64,000 bases of DNA from Toxorhynchites rutilus septentrionalis (taxonomy: Eukaryota > Arthropoda > Insecta > Diptera > Culicidae): the NCBI RefSeq assembly GCF_029784135.1, contig NC_073745.1, positions 65,463,210-65,527,209 of the forward strand. Direction: 5' to 3'. Shown here one piece after another: positions 32,427 to 43,559 of the stretch; position 1 is the stretch's first letter, and each line of letters begins with the position of its first letter. Under the pieces are notes generated by a model. The model searched no databases and was not told where the DNA came from. It saw nothing but the letters and a program-made list of their open reading frames with translations. Position numbers and translations under genes: made by a program.

Positions 32427-32780
32427 ACGAATTTCATACCAACTCGTCTTGGGAGTTGGCAGCACCATCTCAGATAGTAGTGAAACGTCGTAGGAATGAC
32501 ATGGGTCATTTAAGCAACTTTGCATGCTTGAAATATTCGAAAAAAAATTAAACTACTTTTTGGAAACGGCCAAAATTGTTTTCTTAATTTTTTACAAAAA
32601 TTTATAACTTGAAAACTATGAACTATGACATAAAAAATTCTTGTCAAGGGATGAAATGTAGGAAATGATTAAAATTTTCACAAAAAAATACCAAACATTT
32701 TTTGGGAAAAAAATTCGCTGAAAAAAAGTTATTTAAAAAATTTAAATTCATTTTTCTCAAAAAAGTTTTTTTTTAATTCT

Positions 32781-32874
<94 letters not shown>

Positions 32875-34160
32875 TAGCCCTTACAATTTCCAACAAGTCG
32901 TCCATACATTGGAAGATGGGCACTTTTACAGAGAAAAAGTTTTTCTAACAACAACTTTTTCATGTTTTCTTTGAAAAAATACAGCCAATCCTAATTTTGT
33001 GCAAAGTTAAGATAGCGATATAGTGTATTCAACAAAGTTTTAGATCTTACTAAAACATGAACATTTGTCGAAGACATCAACTTTCTATCCCTTATAATTT
33101 CTGGAATATAAGTTATTTTTGTATGAAGACTCCTGAAAAAAATAATGTTCTGCTCGTAACATTTTTGTGTGCAAATTCTCACGTTTGACATGTTTCTATA
33201 TAGAAAAAAGTTAGCGGAGCATGTAGATTGCCATAATTTATACATAAAAATGTTACGAATTGAACATTAATAGTATTTTTTCGAAGAAAAACATGAAAAA
33301 ATTGTTTTTTCGAAATACTTTTTCCATGTAAATTTGCCCATCTTTCGATGTATGGGTGTCTTGTTGGAAATTTTAAGGGCTATTTATATGTTTTTTCAGA
33401 GTTTTAAAAACACGTGTTGTCGAGAAAAATGAATTTTAAGTTTCAAAATATTGTTGTTTTTCAATGGAATTTTTTTCCGAAAAAATGTTTGACAATTTTT
33501 AATGAAAACTCATATAATTTCCTACATTTCATTATCCGACCAGCTTTTGGTAGATTTTATAGTTTTTAAATTTTAAAGTAAATTTAATTTTTATTTTAAA
33601 TTTACAAACAAAAATTTTACGAGCAAAACATTATTTTCTTCAGGAGTCTTCATACGAAAATGACGAAAATGTTCCAAACACTATAAAATATAGAAAGATG
33701 ATGTCTTCGACAATAGTTCATGTTTTAAAAAGATCTAAAACTTTGTCGAATACACTATATCTCTATCTTGACTTTAAGCAAAATTAGGATTAGTTGTATT
33801 TTTTTTCAAAGAAAACATGGCAAGTTGTTGTTAGAAAATACTTTTCCATGTGAAAGTGCCCATCTTCCGATGTATGGACGACTTGTTGGAAATTGTAAGG
33901 GCTGTTCATATATATATTTCTGAGAATTTAAAAAAATATGTTTTTTAGAAAAATGAATTTGAATTTTAAAATAACTTTTTTTTTCAGCGAAATTTTTTCC
34001 CAAAAAATGTTTGGTATTTTTTTGTGGAAATTTAAATAATTTATTACATTTCATGTCTTGACAAGAATTTTGTACGTATCATAGTTTTGAAGTTATAAAT
34101 TAGTAAAAAATTAAGAAAAATAATTTGGCTTTTTTCAAAAAGTAGTCCCATATACAAGAA
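32427..34160. repeat. Snapback repeat family, copy 1
   Basis: Begins GACGAATTTCATACCAACTC and ACTACTTTTTGGAAA, and ends (inverted) with TTTTCAAAAAGTAGTCCC. Three arms alternate in orientation: 32873-33180 carries AACAAGTCGTCCATACATTG, an inverted partial arm carries CGATGTATGGGTGTCTTGTT near 33340, and a third inverted arm carries ATGTATGGACGACTTGTTGG near 33875. A (TA)n tract fills 32786-32870. The second copy begins at 62693. It is non-coding. Confidence 0.75.
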
Positions 34161-34439
34161 TCCAGATTAAGTTTCTAGATATATATTGAGGACAAATATA
34201 CCATTCCTGACTCCAGAGAGATTTAGAGATTTAATTCCTTATATTTGAAATATACAGAATACAGAAAAAGTGATAAATTATATTTCTTCCAAAAAATTCG
34301 CCAGAAAATTAAAACACTGTTAATTGTTGTTTAGTTTATTATTATTTATGTTAAATCAAAGCCAATTCATGCGTTTTTTTTTAAAAAAAAGAAAAAAAAA
34401 TCTCTTGTATTTGAGACATGATGTTTTAGATTTAGTGTG
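34161..34439. other. No feature recognised
   Basis: About 280 bp of A/T-rich sequence between the snapback repeat and the Tc1-like relic. Confidence 0.3.
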
Positions 34440-35218
34440 ACCACCTTTGCCTTTAATAACTGCTCGGTATTCTCGTGGCATTGATTCAAACAGGTTAACA
34501 GTAATTTCCGGGGTGATTTTATCCCATTCAGTTGAGATTCCTAGAGGAACTTTGCCGTCTCAACGTAATATTACTTACATCATTTTCATTAGAACTTAGT
34601 TGAGATTTCTATGCCAAATTACACGCCTTGAATACATTCTGAGTGGCAAGTTTTAGCATCGAACCCGAACCCCCTAACCTCCCCTACCACTCGACCACGG
34701 AGGCACAGTTGGGATTACCTGCCGCAATTGCTGGATGCTTGTTGGTTTTTGCTCCTGAAGGTTAATTCTCAAAATTGACCAGAAAAGCTCGATCGGTTTC
34801 AGGCCGGGAGACTGTGCACATCTTGATACCCTTTTCCTTGACCCACTTCGAAACTAGTTTTGAGGTGTGCTTCGGATCTCCGTCTCGTTGGAACGTATAT
34901 GTGCGTCCCAACTTTAGCTTTTGTGCATACGCTGATAGTTTCCGCTTCAAAATGTCCAAATAAACCTCCTTGGTCGTGATTCATCGATGGGGAACTCAAG
35001 TTCTCCAACGCCGGATGTAGCCACAGATCCCCACACCATGACTCTACCTGCAGAAAAAAAAACAAAGTCATGCTCAGGTGGTTGAAAAATCAATGTTGGT
35101 AAAGTAACTCACCACCACCATGCTTGACTATAGGCCACAAACACTCTTTTTTCAAATTTTTACTGGTTCTTGTGACACCATCAGACCCAAATAGCATTAC
35201 TTTCGTCTCGTCATAAGG
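34440..35218 (-). pseudogene. Tc1-like transposase relic with a spliceosomal intron
   Basis: Read on the minus strand from 35218: YDETKVMLFGSDG, SKNLKKECLWPIVKHGG, then a 65-nt GT-AG intron (35112-35048: donor GTGAGT, acceptor TTTTTTTCTGCAG). Splicing joins ...HGG to GRVMVWGSVATSGVG in frame, recreating the HGGG.VMVWG motif of Tc1 transposases. A frameshift near 34990 follows, then YLDILKRKLSAYAQKLKLGR and FQRDGDPKHTSKLV (second catalytic Asp). The region holding the third acidic residue is degenerate (KMCTVSRPETDRA), then after the SINE comes EWDKITPEITVNLFESMPRE. The N-terminus is missing at the DD37E boundary at 35218. Confidence 0.8.
34540..34705 (-). mobile_element. tRNA-derived SINE, 11-bp target duplication
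   Basis: Minus strand: head TGCCTCCGTGGTCGAGTGGT (A box), B-box region GGGTTCGATGC, then a body ending ACGTTGAGACGGCAAAGTTC and CTCTAGG. Flanks CAGTTGAGATT (34529-34539) and CAGTTGGGATT (34706-34716) differ at one base. Removing it restores the transposase frame. This body is a common type in culicine genomes as far as I recall; that part is memory, not measured. Confidence 0.85.
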
Positions 35219-35349
35219 AGTGTTTCGAAAAGTAGTCTTAAACTTTCAAACATCAAAATAAAACTGAAAACGTTCAGAAAGTGTTTACAATTAGTGAATT
35301 TTATTAAAGAATATTAAGTTAACATAACAATGAAATAAAACAATCAGGC

Positions 35350-37674
35350 TTATTGTTGATTTCTAAAAAATGATCGAACCTTAGATTTAACTCCACTCAT
35401 CAAATTCTGCACAGTAGTCTTTGTGCACTTTCTGGACGCTGCATACCAATTCCTGTTGAACTCTGACATATTTTTTGACACTGTACCGTTTTGTCTCATA
35501 TTCCGAACACTTCATTTTTAAATATAAATTTACTAAACTTTTATGTTATAAATAATTGAATAATGAAAACACAGACATTATTCTAGGTATAGGCTTCATT
35601 TTGACATCATTTACAGGTATCAATACAGCCTATAATTTATAATAATAGACATTTGCAAAAAACTGACATTCAAAACCAATGATGAAATGTTTGCGTTGGA
35701 AAATTCCGTAAAAAATAAGCATCGTTCATTTTTCAGTTTTTGTTGTTGTTACAACTATTTTGATTGCTGTTTTAATGTTAAGTGCTAGAAAATGTAAGAA
35801 CCCACAATAACTAGGTGAAAGAAATAATACTTTATGCAGTAATCTTATGAATCAAACTTCTACGCATGATTCAAATTCCGAACACTTCATTTTAAAATGT
35901 AAATTTACTGAACTTTAATGTTATAAATAATTGAATAATCAAAACCCTGAAATTCTTTGGCTTTCAGCCTTCATTTTAACACCGTTTACAGGTATCGATA
36001 CAGCCTATAATATATAATATTGAGCATTTGCAAAAAAGTGACATACAAAACCAATGATTAAATGTTTGCGTTAGCAAATTCTGTAAAAACAAGCATCGTT
36101 AATTTTTCAGTTTTTGTAGTTTTTTCAACTATTTTGTTTGCTGTTTTCATGTTAAGTGCTAGAATTAGTACGAATCTACAATAAATGGATGAAAAAAACG
36201 ATATTTTATGCAGAAATTTTCATTAAAATTAGTGTTGGGAATGTGTATCAAGTTTCTACACATGATTTAAATTGCGAACATTTCATTTTTAAATGTGAAC
36301 TTACTGAACTTTAATGTTATAAATAATTTTATAATCAAAACCTTCACATTATTTTGTTTATAGACTTCATTTTAACATCATTTATAGGTATTGATAGCGA
36401 TATAGCGCCTTTGGTACAGAAACCATGCAAACTATGAAAAACAAAAAAAAAAGATTAGCTAATTGATTTTAATTTGATTTATCGATCATAAGAATCGGTC
36501 CTGTAGCTCAAAAGATACGTTTAATAAAATAATGCATTTTTGCTGTTCGGAATTTGAGACAAAAGGGATTAAACATTTTTTTAAGTTTTTTTTTATTGTA
36601 GTCAAATGAACAAGAAGGCTCTATTGTATCCAAAAATCAATTTAATTTCGCGAGAGAGTACCATTTTGAGTAATGAGATACTGTTCAATGGCCATCAAAG
36701 CTTAATTGTTCGAAATTTGAGACAAAACGGTACCTTCCTTCTTGAACTTGGCCTTGACAATCGCCCAGTAACGTTCAATTGGTCGCAACTGGGTACAATT
36801 AGGTGGGCTGAGATCTTTTTCGACGAACTTGATGTTGTTTTCCGAAAACCATTGTAGAGTGGCCGGATTTGACATAATGTGCCGATGTCAAATCCGGCCA
36901 GAATAGAGGAGCAACCTCGTGCTTTCTATAAAGTGGAAGAAATTCCTTCTTCAAGCATTCTTCCACATAAAATGGAACATTTATAGTCTCTTTTGTGAAA
37001 AAAGTTGACGATCGCCTGCCACACGTGGAAATGGCTTGCCAAACGAGCACTTTTTGGCCGGATTTGCCATCGCAACAGTCGTATCCGCAAATGGCACTTT
37101 CTCTCCTATGGATTTGGTATAAAATTGAGATCCCGGCAGCGTTCCGAAATCTTCTTTGACGTATGTTTCTTCATCCATGAGAATGCACTGGTTGGGATTG
37201 TTCAAAATACGCTCATATAGCTTTCGAGCCCGTGTTTTAGTGCGATCATGCTGCTCCGATGTTTGTTTGACCACTCCTTGCTTTTTATAGGTCTTTAGAC
37301 CATGTCTCTGTCTAATCCGCTGAATCATCCCAACACTGGTTTCGAACTTCTTGGCCAAATCACAAATAGATGCAGACCTGTTCTTCTGGAAATAATTTAC
37401 AACTTTTCGGTCCAATTCGGGATTACTTGGTCCGGGTTTTCATTCACTTCTGCTGAGATCCTAAAGAAAAACACTCATTACCGAACTTTGCGACGATTCG
37501 TTTAACACTTTCTGGACAAACTTTCAAATTTTTGTTTGCTATTTTGTGGTAAGTAACACCCTTTACGGTGCACCAATTGTGCAGAATTTTCTTTTTAGTT
37601 TCCAAATCAATCCGCGACATTTCGAAAACAACTTTTTGACCGCGACTAAATGACTTGTATTTCGATTTTGACAT
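35350..37674 (-). pseudogene. DD37E transposase, interrupted and frameshifted
   Basis: N-terminus MSKSKYKSFSRGQK at 37674. The first helix-turn-helix piece ends in a stop at 37444; the second frame starts NYFQKNRSASICDLAKKFET and carries the first Asp in CILMDEETYVKEDFG. A third frame carries VWQAISTCGRRSSTF and the second Asp in FWPDLTSAHYVK. A further frame has LQWFSENNIKFVEKDL and the Glu in LRPIERYWAIVKAKF. The frame then enters the MITE at KKEGT and resumes at 35483 as VSKNMSEFNRNWYAASRKCT, ending at 35350. At least three frameshifts are present. Confidence 0.85.
35486..36730. mobile_element. TA-flanked MITE with three internal tandem repeats
   Basis: 1245 bp flanked by TA (35484-35485, 36731-36732). 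The ends are CCGTTTTGTCTCATATTCCG and, inverted, CCGTTTTGTCTCAAATTTCG. The interior consists of about 2.5 direct repeats starting at 35501, 35876 and 36272 (periods 375 and 396), each led by a degenerate copy of the inner end sequence (ATTCCGAACACTTCATTTT). Another inverted end-like copy (TTCGGAATTTGAGACAAAAG) lies at about 36545. It is inserted in the DD37E transposase codon for Thr-Val; excision restores the frame. Confidence 0.88.
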
Positions 37675-37699
37675 GTAAACAAAGCGTGCTCTGATTACA

Positions 37700-38812
37700 C
37701 GACAAAAAACAGGAAGTGGGTTATATCTATGGTATAACCGCAAGGGTGACGTAGGACTATCGTTGATTTAGAGATCATTTGTTTGAAGTTGAATCTAAAT
37801 CCATTCTGAATGAACGAATAAATGAATATTTGGGGGACTTCGAAAACGAGAGCGTTACGTTGGAGGCACAAGGTTTTATGCATCCAATATAGGATACGAA
37901 AAACCTTGTTCTGATGAATAATCTTCAGAAGCTAACCTGCTAACTGTACTTGATTGACAAATCACAAACCCAAATGTATTATATGGATATTTTATGGATA
38001 GAAAACATTAAAATAAACTCTTTCGCTTGAATGTAATTTTCAATTCCAAGGGGAACTGGCAGATTATTTCCAGCAACGATTAGATATTTCCACATTTTCC
38101 TCGATACTGGAAGCCCACCAGTGGTTAATACTAACTCGATAACCACCTGTTAATAGTACTTGATTGAAAAATATTTGGTCAGTGTTACATGGATAGAAAA
38201 CATTCAAATAAACTCTTTCACATGAATGTATTTTTAAATTCCCAGAGGAACTGGCAGATTATTTTCCAGCAATGATTAGATCTTTCCGGAACTTTCTCGA
38301 TGCTGAATGGCATCCAAACGGAAAGAATTTTGCGCGTGTATGTGTGTAGCGATGTCTTCCCAGGGAACCGTTTGTGGCATCACTCTCCTCCTGATGGATT
38401 CCCTTCTGGCCTAAGGTGCACAAACAGGCTCTTGGTGACACCGTTCATCCGCGCTTTCATGATAAACGAAGAGCTTCACCACAACAGCGACAACATGCTC
38501 AAATCGCTGTTCAATTAGAACTGAGTGGATTTCCGAGCGGCGCTCGCTTATATACCGATTGGTGATTTCAAAAGCCTGTTTTTAAAGCAATTTTAAGAAT
38601 ATTGAAACATGTTTTTGGATCAAAAAGTAGCAAGTATAGAACGCGTAGACATTTTATCTTTCAAATGAAGTGTTTATCATACCATTTCGTTCAGTTGTTT
38701 AGGAGCTATTAACGCTCAAAATCTCGGTCTCCGGCGTAACGCTTTCGTTTTCGAGACTTTGATTTTACACCCCGGTATAGAAATGAAAGACGTAGTCCTA
38801 CGTCAAAAAGTT
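37700..38812. repeat. GACGTAG-family unit B, 1.1 kb
   Basis: Starts AAAACAGGAAGTGGGTTATA and TGACGTAGGACTATCG, and ends GACGTAGTCCTACGTCAAAAA at about 38807. Its left end is repeated at 45.3 kb and, more diverged, at 55.9 kb. An internal direct duplication of about 175 bp is seen at 37985-38125 and 38165-38300 (AACTGGCAGATTATTTCCAG). A TATA/Inr core promoter lies on the minus strand near its right end. It lies inside the 5' non-coding part of the second DD37E element. Confidence 0.72.
38509..38556 (-). promoter_or_regulatory. Core promoter in unit B: TATA box and initiator
   Basis: On the minus strand TATATAAG runs 38554 to 38547 and TCAGTT runs 38524 to 38519. That puts the A of the initiator 32 nt from the first T of the TATA box, the canonical spacing. 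GC-rich sequence (GCGAGCGCCGCTCGG) lies between. The 300 nt downstream contain an ORF of 60 codons at most (MSPRACLCTLGQ...), with no recognised domain. Confidence 0.5.
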
Positions 38813-38875
38813 CACCCGTTTGTGTGTAATAACGTGTTAAATGTTTAAGACTACTTTTCGATACACTCCCAAAAT

Positions 38876-39240
38876 GCCAGATCAGTCGATCTGCAGCGGT
38901 TGAAGAGTTATTGAAACGCAAGAGACGTGAACAAATTCGGCATTATCACGTTTTGAAACCATGCTGGCCAGGAAGAACGATCGAAAGGTCTCTCAAATTT
39001 CTAAAATAGACTGTAAATACCGTGCTCAAACGTCAATCGTAGAAGTGGAACATATGATCGGAAACTACGATCGAAGATCATAAGGGCAATTGGAAATTAT
39101 TTTGGGGGGTTTCCGGGAGTGATTTGGCGAGAAGCTGTATGCGAGAAGGATTTCGGTCGTATCATGCCAGCCAACATCTCAACAGGACGCTGAAAGAGAA
39201 CCTATTTGCCAAAACCATGCGAGGGAACGGTCTGTAGTTG
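38876..39240 (+). pseudogene. DD37E transposase fragment (N-terminal third)
   Basis: Frames on the plus strand give MLARKNDRKVSQISKI, then GFRSYHASQHLNRTLKEN-type sequence (read across two frames), matching the helix-turn-helix end of DD37E transposases. LREGFRF plus SLKQNLVAKRRDW at 43.2 kb is the same segment. It is truncated where the palindromic repeat begins (about 39240). Confidence 0.5.
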
Positions 39241-39279
39241 AGTCTTGAAATCTTTGTTGAATCTTGATTTTTTTTGCTA

Positions 39280-39575
39280 AACAACTGAAAAGCAAATCCA
39301 ATTAACCTTATCAGTCAGCTTTTATTTGGTTCCCTTTCCATACAGAGATATTTTTGTTCGAATGAAAAATTACCCCTCCGTCTTCGATGATGAATAATTT
39401 AATACATAATGATCGCAACGCAAATCGAAAGGCAGTTTTGAAAACTTCAATAAATTTTGTACAAGGTTAATTAATTGCTTTGACAAAAATATTTAAATTT
39501 TTCTCATCGACTTCAGAAAAAGTGCCAAAACCAGTTTTTTTTTTGTAGTGTTATAGAAAATTATCTGTCGTTTTG
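39280..39575. repeat. Partial copy of the 57.8-58.6 kb palindromic repeat
   Basis: AAAAGCAAATCCAATTAACC, CAGAGATATTTTTGTTCGAA, GATGATGAATAATTTAAT and GCAACGCAAATCGAAAGGCA match the central part of that repeat in the same order. The outer arms are absent. Confidence 0.6.
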
Positions 39576-40641
39576 AAAATGTTGCAGTAAGTTCAAATGT
39601 TTGCAGACAAATCTGTAGTCTAGTGTATCCCCAAAACACCTATGAACATTTCATATTGATACGTTCAGCTATTTTTTTAGCCGGTCGATCGAAGTTTGAA
39701 GTAAATTAAACGGGAATTTCATCGCAAATTGTACAGAACGCTATGCATATTCTCAGAATGAACGATTCGTAACTTTCGTTTTCATGCGTGAAATTTATAA
39801 TTTCTGAAAATATACAATTCTTTTCGAACATCTATGAAAGGGAGGTGGAAGTATCACTCATTGGTTGTGCTGATTGAGAATTTCTTACAGCGGTAGAATG
39901 CACATTTTCTCCACTGAACGCTTCAAGTTACCATTAGCTGTTTTAACCCTTTCTAAGCCCGTGAAAACTAGACAACGGATCGACTTGAACTTCTGATAAC
40001 ATAATCCTTACATGAGGAATAACATATATTTACCATTGATAATTTTTTGAAACAGTTGAAAAATTGGTGGCAATATATTTGCCACTGTCCGTTAACCACA
40101 AAAACACTGTTTGTCGCTGCCATGTGAAATCACTTTATTGCATCTTTGGTTATACAAAAATCAAAACAATATTTGTAGAGCAGCGAGAAAAACCTTTTTT
40201 TTATATAGACTTACATAAAAAAAATGGAAATTTGAATATTTCATCAAATACACTAATTATTTCACTGAAAAATGTTCTCAAACAGTTCTCAAACATCCTA
40301 AATAGTATGCATACAGTTAAAAAGTTATCAACTTGTTGCACTTTCAACGAATTTCTCTGTCGACGTATTAAAATCGCGGTTTTGTTACATAAAAATGTCT
40401 GCCAAATTAATGTCGTACATTCTTAGCAGCTAAAAATGGACTATTGCCAAATACCTTTAGAAGTTTTAGGTTAAGTAAAATATTGAGTTAATATTCCAAG
40501 CGCAGCGAAAAAAAATTTTTTTTTGTGTTAATATAGTTGCCACGGCCTTACACAGTGCTAATGATGACAACTTTAACGATGTCATCAACTGCAGAATGGA
40601 TTTCAATTACTCTTTACAGCTTCTAACGCATAGATGGTAAA
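39576..40641. other. No gene recognised
   Basis: About 1.07 kb of A/T-rich sequence. A 120-codon ORF (40064-40426) has skewed A/T composition and no recognisable motif, so it is not called. Confidence 0.3.
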
Positions 40642-40645
40642 TTAA

Positions 40646-41313
40646 GGGGGACCCCTGTCTGGAAGGTCGAAAAATAATTAACTTTCGTGTTTTTTTTTCG
40701 GATGTTAGTTATAAAAAGATGTGTACGGGTGTTTTGGTTATTGTTTAAGGTATATTTGAAGATATATTTTCCATTTTTTTAGTGCGCGAATAACGATTAT
40801 TACGCTGTTGACAAATGAATGCGTAGATGCTGTCTGAATATCGGTACCTAGTTGGTGGTATCGGTTCTGAAGCAACGGGATGTCGCACAACGAATCCCAA
40901 TGAAAAAATTTAAATCTTAGGACAATACCTAAAGGGTTTTTGAAAATTCGAGAAATTGTCAAAATGGCTGCCATTTTTGTTGAAAATGAGTTATTTTTCA
41001 TGGAAAATCGCCGTTTATAAGCTCATAAAAATCGAAAAAACTAGATAATAATAATAAAGATAATTAATTTTGACATGTTGATAAAAAAAATTCAGCCGAA
41101 TCGGTCGACTAGATCCTGAGATATCGATACCACCAGTTGAAAAAACATGGTTTCGAGAAAAACGCGTTTAAAAATTCGTGCAGTAGTACTATATCCCTTG
41201 AGGTGACTTCATACTTTTGGCTGTAACATTCCTACGAAAGGAAATATCGAAAAATGTTTTCAGGACATTTTTGAGGGTCTGATTTTTTCGATTTTCCAGA
41301 CCGGGGTCCTCCC
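40646..41313. mobile_element. TTAA-flanked MITE (piggyBac-like ends), 668 bp
   Basis: Flanked by TTAA (40642-40645, 41314-41317). The ends are GGGGGACCCCTGTCTGGAAG and, inverted, GGGAGGACCCCGGTCTGGAA, both followed by a TCGAAAAA block, about 30 bp in all. It is non-coding. TTAA target and G/C-run termini suggest mobilisation by a piggyBac-type transposase; this is inferred from the family. Confidence 0.78.
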
Positions 41314-41463
41314 TTAATGTCCTTCATTATTACCAATTATTCAATTTATTTAAATTGCTGAACTCCGGCGTTTCGTTCAAGCTTGTATGTGCAATAAACA
41401 TTCATTTCGCCATTTAAGTCAAAATTTTCGAAGCCTGAACTTACTTAGCTTAATCAAGACGAT

Positions 41464-41768
41464 TTAGCGTTTTTTTTTTATTTCAAGACTCGATTCCGGA
41501 ACAGCTTGTAAGAACCCGTCTACCAGGAAGTGAGCAGCCTCGACAAATTTCGTGCCGTTTTCGGAATACAAATTGCTACATTTTTCATGACGACTCGACG
41601 CAGAGTTTGTATAAAGCAATATGTTGATAAGTCCGTAACTAACTCCAGGTGGACGACCTTGGCACATAGACACATAAACGCTACTACAGTGGTAGGCATA
41701 AGTGTGTGCAAATATGCGTTGACAAAAATAAAAGCCCACTCTGAAAAAATAATATTAAAATCACTCAA
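41464..41768 (-). pseudogene. BEL/Pao-type LTR retrotransposon integrase fragment
   Basis: Two minus-strand frames together show the conserved integrase catalytic segment: AFMCLCAKVVHLELVTDLST and FIQTLRR in one, CSNLYSENGTKFVEAA and LQAVPESSLEIKKK in the other. The second Asp of the DDE site appears changed to Glu-Asn (SENGT in place of the usual SDNGT). No LTRs, gag or RT were found, so this is an isolated decayed remnant. Confidence 0.72.
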
Positions 41769-41854
41769 AACATTTGAGTAACCCCTCGTAACTTCATGCT
41801 ATGGCAGTTAGAGCTGTGCGGTATTGTTAGGTATCGATATTGAAGCGATAGAAA

Positions 41855-42835
41855 CAGGGTTGCCACATTTAATTCTGTAAAATTTTCTGAAAAAATCTAT
41901 ATATCTGTATTTTTAGCCAAAAAAAACTGTATAAAAACTCGAGATTGAAAATTAGGGAAAAAATAAGAAGTTTGTTTCCTTTTTGCATTTATTTTTCTTA
42001 TTTATAGGTTTTTGAAGTCGCATCAACACAACAAAATAAATCATAAGAAGGTTGTCTTTTAATCTTCTGAATTGTATGATGTTTATACATGTTTTTTTTT
42101 TAACTTTGCATTTAAATTTTGCGTCGATATCATCCTCCGCCTTGAGTCAATACATAGTTCTTCGCTTTCAAAATAGAGCCTGTCATTGTGGGTGCCAAGC
42201 GGTTTCCGGACTTTGTTTTGTTGGCATTGTAAAGCGAAAATATTCCCTCAACACACACTGATGAATGTTATCAAAAAGTGTCTTATAAACGACATTAGCA
42301 ATGGATACAAAAAAATATCATCACGCCATCTGACATCCAACAGCTGGGACCAAGTTATATCTGAGCAACTCAATTGTTGCTCCATAAGATTCCTTTTGAG
42401 CAGTCTGAATTTGTTAATAAAGTCTTGTCCCTTACCTGCTTCAACGAATTGAGGAAATTGGTGTCTCAAATCATTAAGGATTGGTAGCTTGATGAAATTT
42501 TGAAGGGTTTATCAAGGTCGCAGTTTCGATAACCGAATCGCTGAAATCATATCTGTTTCCCGAGTTCAATATAAAAGTCGTGACAAATCGATTTGAAGGT
42601 CTGCTTCCTAGCTGCATCCTATCCTTTTTCAGCTTCTCCTGCATCGATAAAAGCGTAAACATCCTCAGCCTTCTTCAGAAAGTCTTCAGAATTTTTCACA
42701 TCAAGGTCAGCATCAGCGGATCGTTGCACGTAGCTCTCCAAACATAAGTTATCAAAGTTATATTTATATTCAGATTGAAAAGTGCAATTGGCGTTCTTGA
42801 TGAGCAGTAGAACAATGTTTAGGAACAGCATAATC
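41855..42835 (-). pseudogene. Decayed hAT-type transposase C-terminus with one hAT end
   Basis: 41855 starts CAGGGTTGCCACATTTAATT and CTGTAAAATTTTCTG, the same end type as the MITE at 59587-60147. On the minus strand between 42835 and 42100 several frames give KNSEDFLKKAEDVYAFID, RKQTFKSICHDFYIELG, INKFRLLKRNLMEQQLS and finally VEGIFSLYNANKTKSGNRLA plus GSILKAKNY. The last part resembles the hAT dimerisation region (VER.FS..N..KT..RN.L). Frameshifts and stops are frequent. The other end was not found. Confidence 0.5.
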
Positions 42836-43013
42836 GGTTTAGTCCTAGGATACGATTGGCAGATTGATTATGGTCACACTTAACTTGGAACGAAAAGATT
42901 AGTTCAAGCTCTTCAAATCGCTCAAGATTTCGCTTCACTTATACATGTTAGAATCCATAGTTTTGTTTGTCACGAAAACCTGTTTTTTTCTACCCACATC
43001 TGCAAATACCTTG

Positions 43014-43476
43014 TCAGATCATAAATTTCCATGCGAATTCATCGGCAAAAACGAAATTTAACTTTCTAAGAATATAACATCGAATAGGTACTCCATAGAA
43101 TTTTTGTCCGGCAAGCTGCCCATAATCCATCTTTACGTACGTTTCATCGTACACGAGGAAGCATTCTCCGTACTTCGTGAGAACTATATTGTGCGACTTC
43201 CAGTCACGTCTTTTGGCCACTAGGTTCTGCTTCAGTGACCTGTTTGGTTGCTTACAAGTCCGAACAAAACCGAAATCCTTCTCGCAGACGAATCATTCTG
43301 AAGGTGTTTTGACTGACATTGAGTTTCTTTGCGATATCATGATCCGACAGCCCTACGTTCGTCAAAAGTGGGTGTCCAAAGTTGATTTTCGGTACGCGGC
43401 CCTCATCGAGTATAACCTCTTTGAAACAAAATGAATTGTGACGAGCTTTTCTGCACTGAAAGAGAGAACATTTCAA
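43014..43476 (-). pseudogene. DD37E transposase fragment
   Basis: Two frames: NVGLSDHDIAKKLNVSQNTF and RLREGFRF (helix-turn-helix), then VAKRRDWKSHNIVLTKYGEC, YDETYVKMDYGQLAGQKFY (first catalytic Asp) and FVFADEFAWKFMI. The second half of the protein is missing. CAGTGCGTCCAGATATTAAC at about 43535 may be the remaining inverted end. Confidence 0.75.
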
Positions 43477-43559
43477 AACAAACTGCTGTCAAAACATTCC
43501 AGATCTGACCACCAGGAGCGCTGCAGTAAAATAAACAGTGCGTCCAGATATTAACTGCC

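Larger units (their letters stand above)
35218..38872 (-). mobile_element. Second DD37E element, carrying two internal insertions
   Basis: The ends are inverted: GGAGTGTTTCGAAAAGTAGT (left) and, read inward from the right, GGAGTGTATCGAAAAGTAGT, both followed by CTTAAAC. Total span is 3655 bp. Subtracting the MITE (1245 bp plus TA) and the GACGTAG unit (about 1.1 kb) leaves about 1.3 kb, the same size as the DD37E element at 19.6 kb. No clean TA duplication is visible on the right flank. Confidence 0.75.

Noticed and set aside
32757..32963. 68-codon Tyr-Ile repeat ORF
   Set aside because: Translation of the (TA)n microsatellite.
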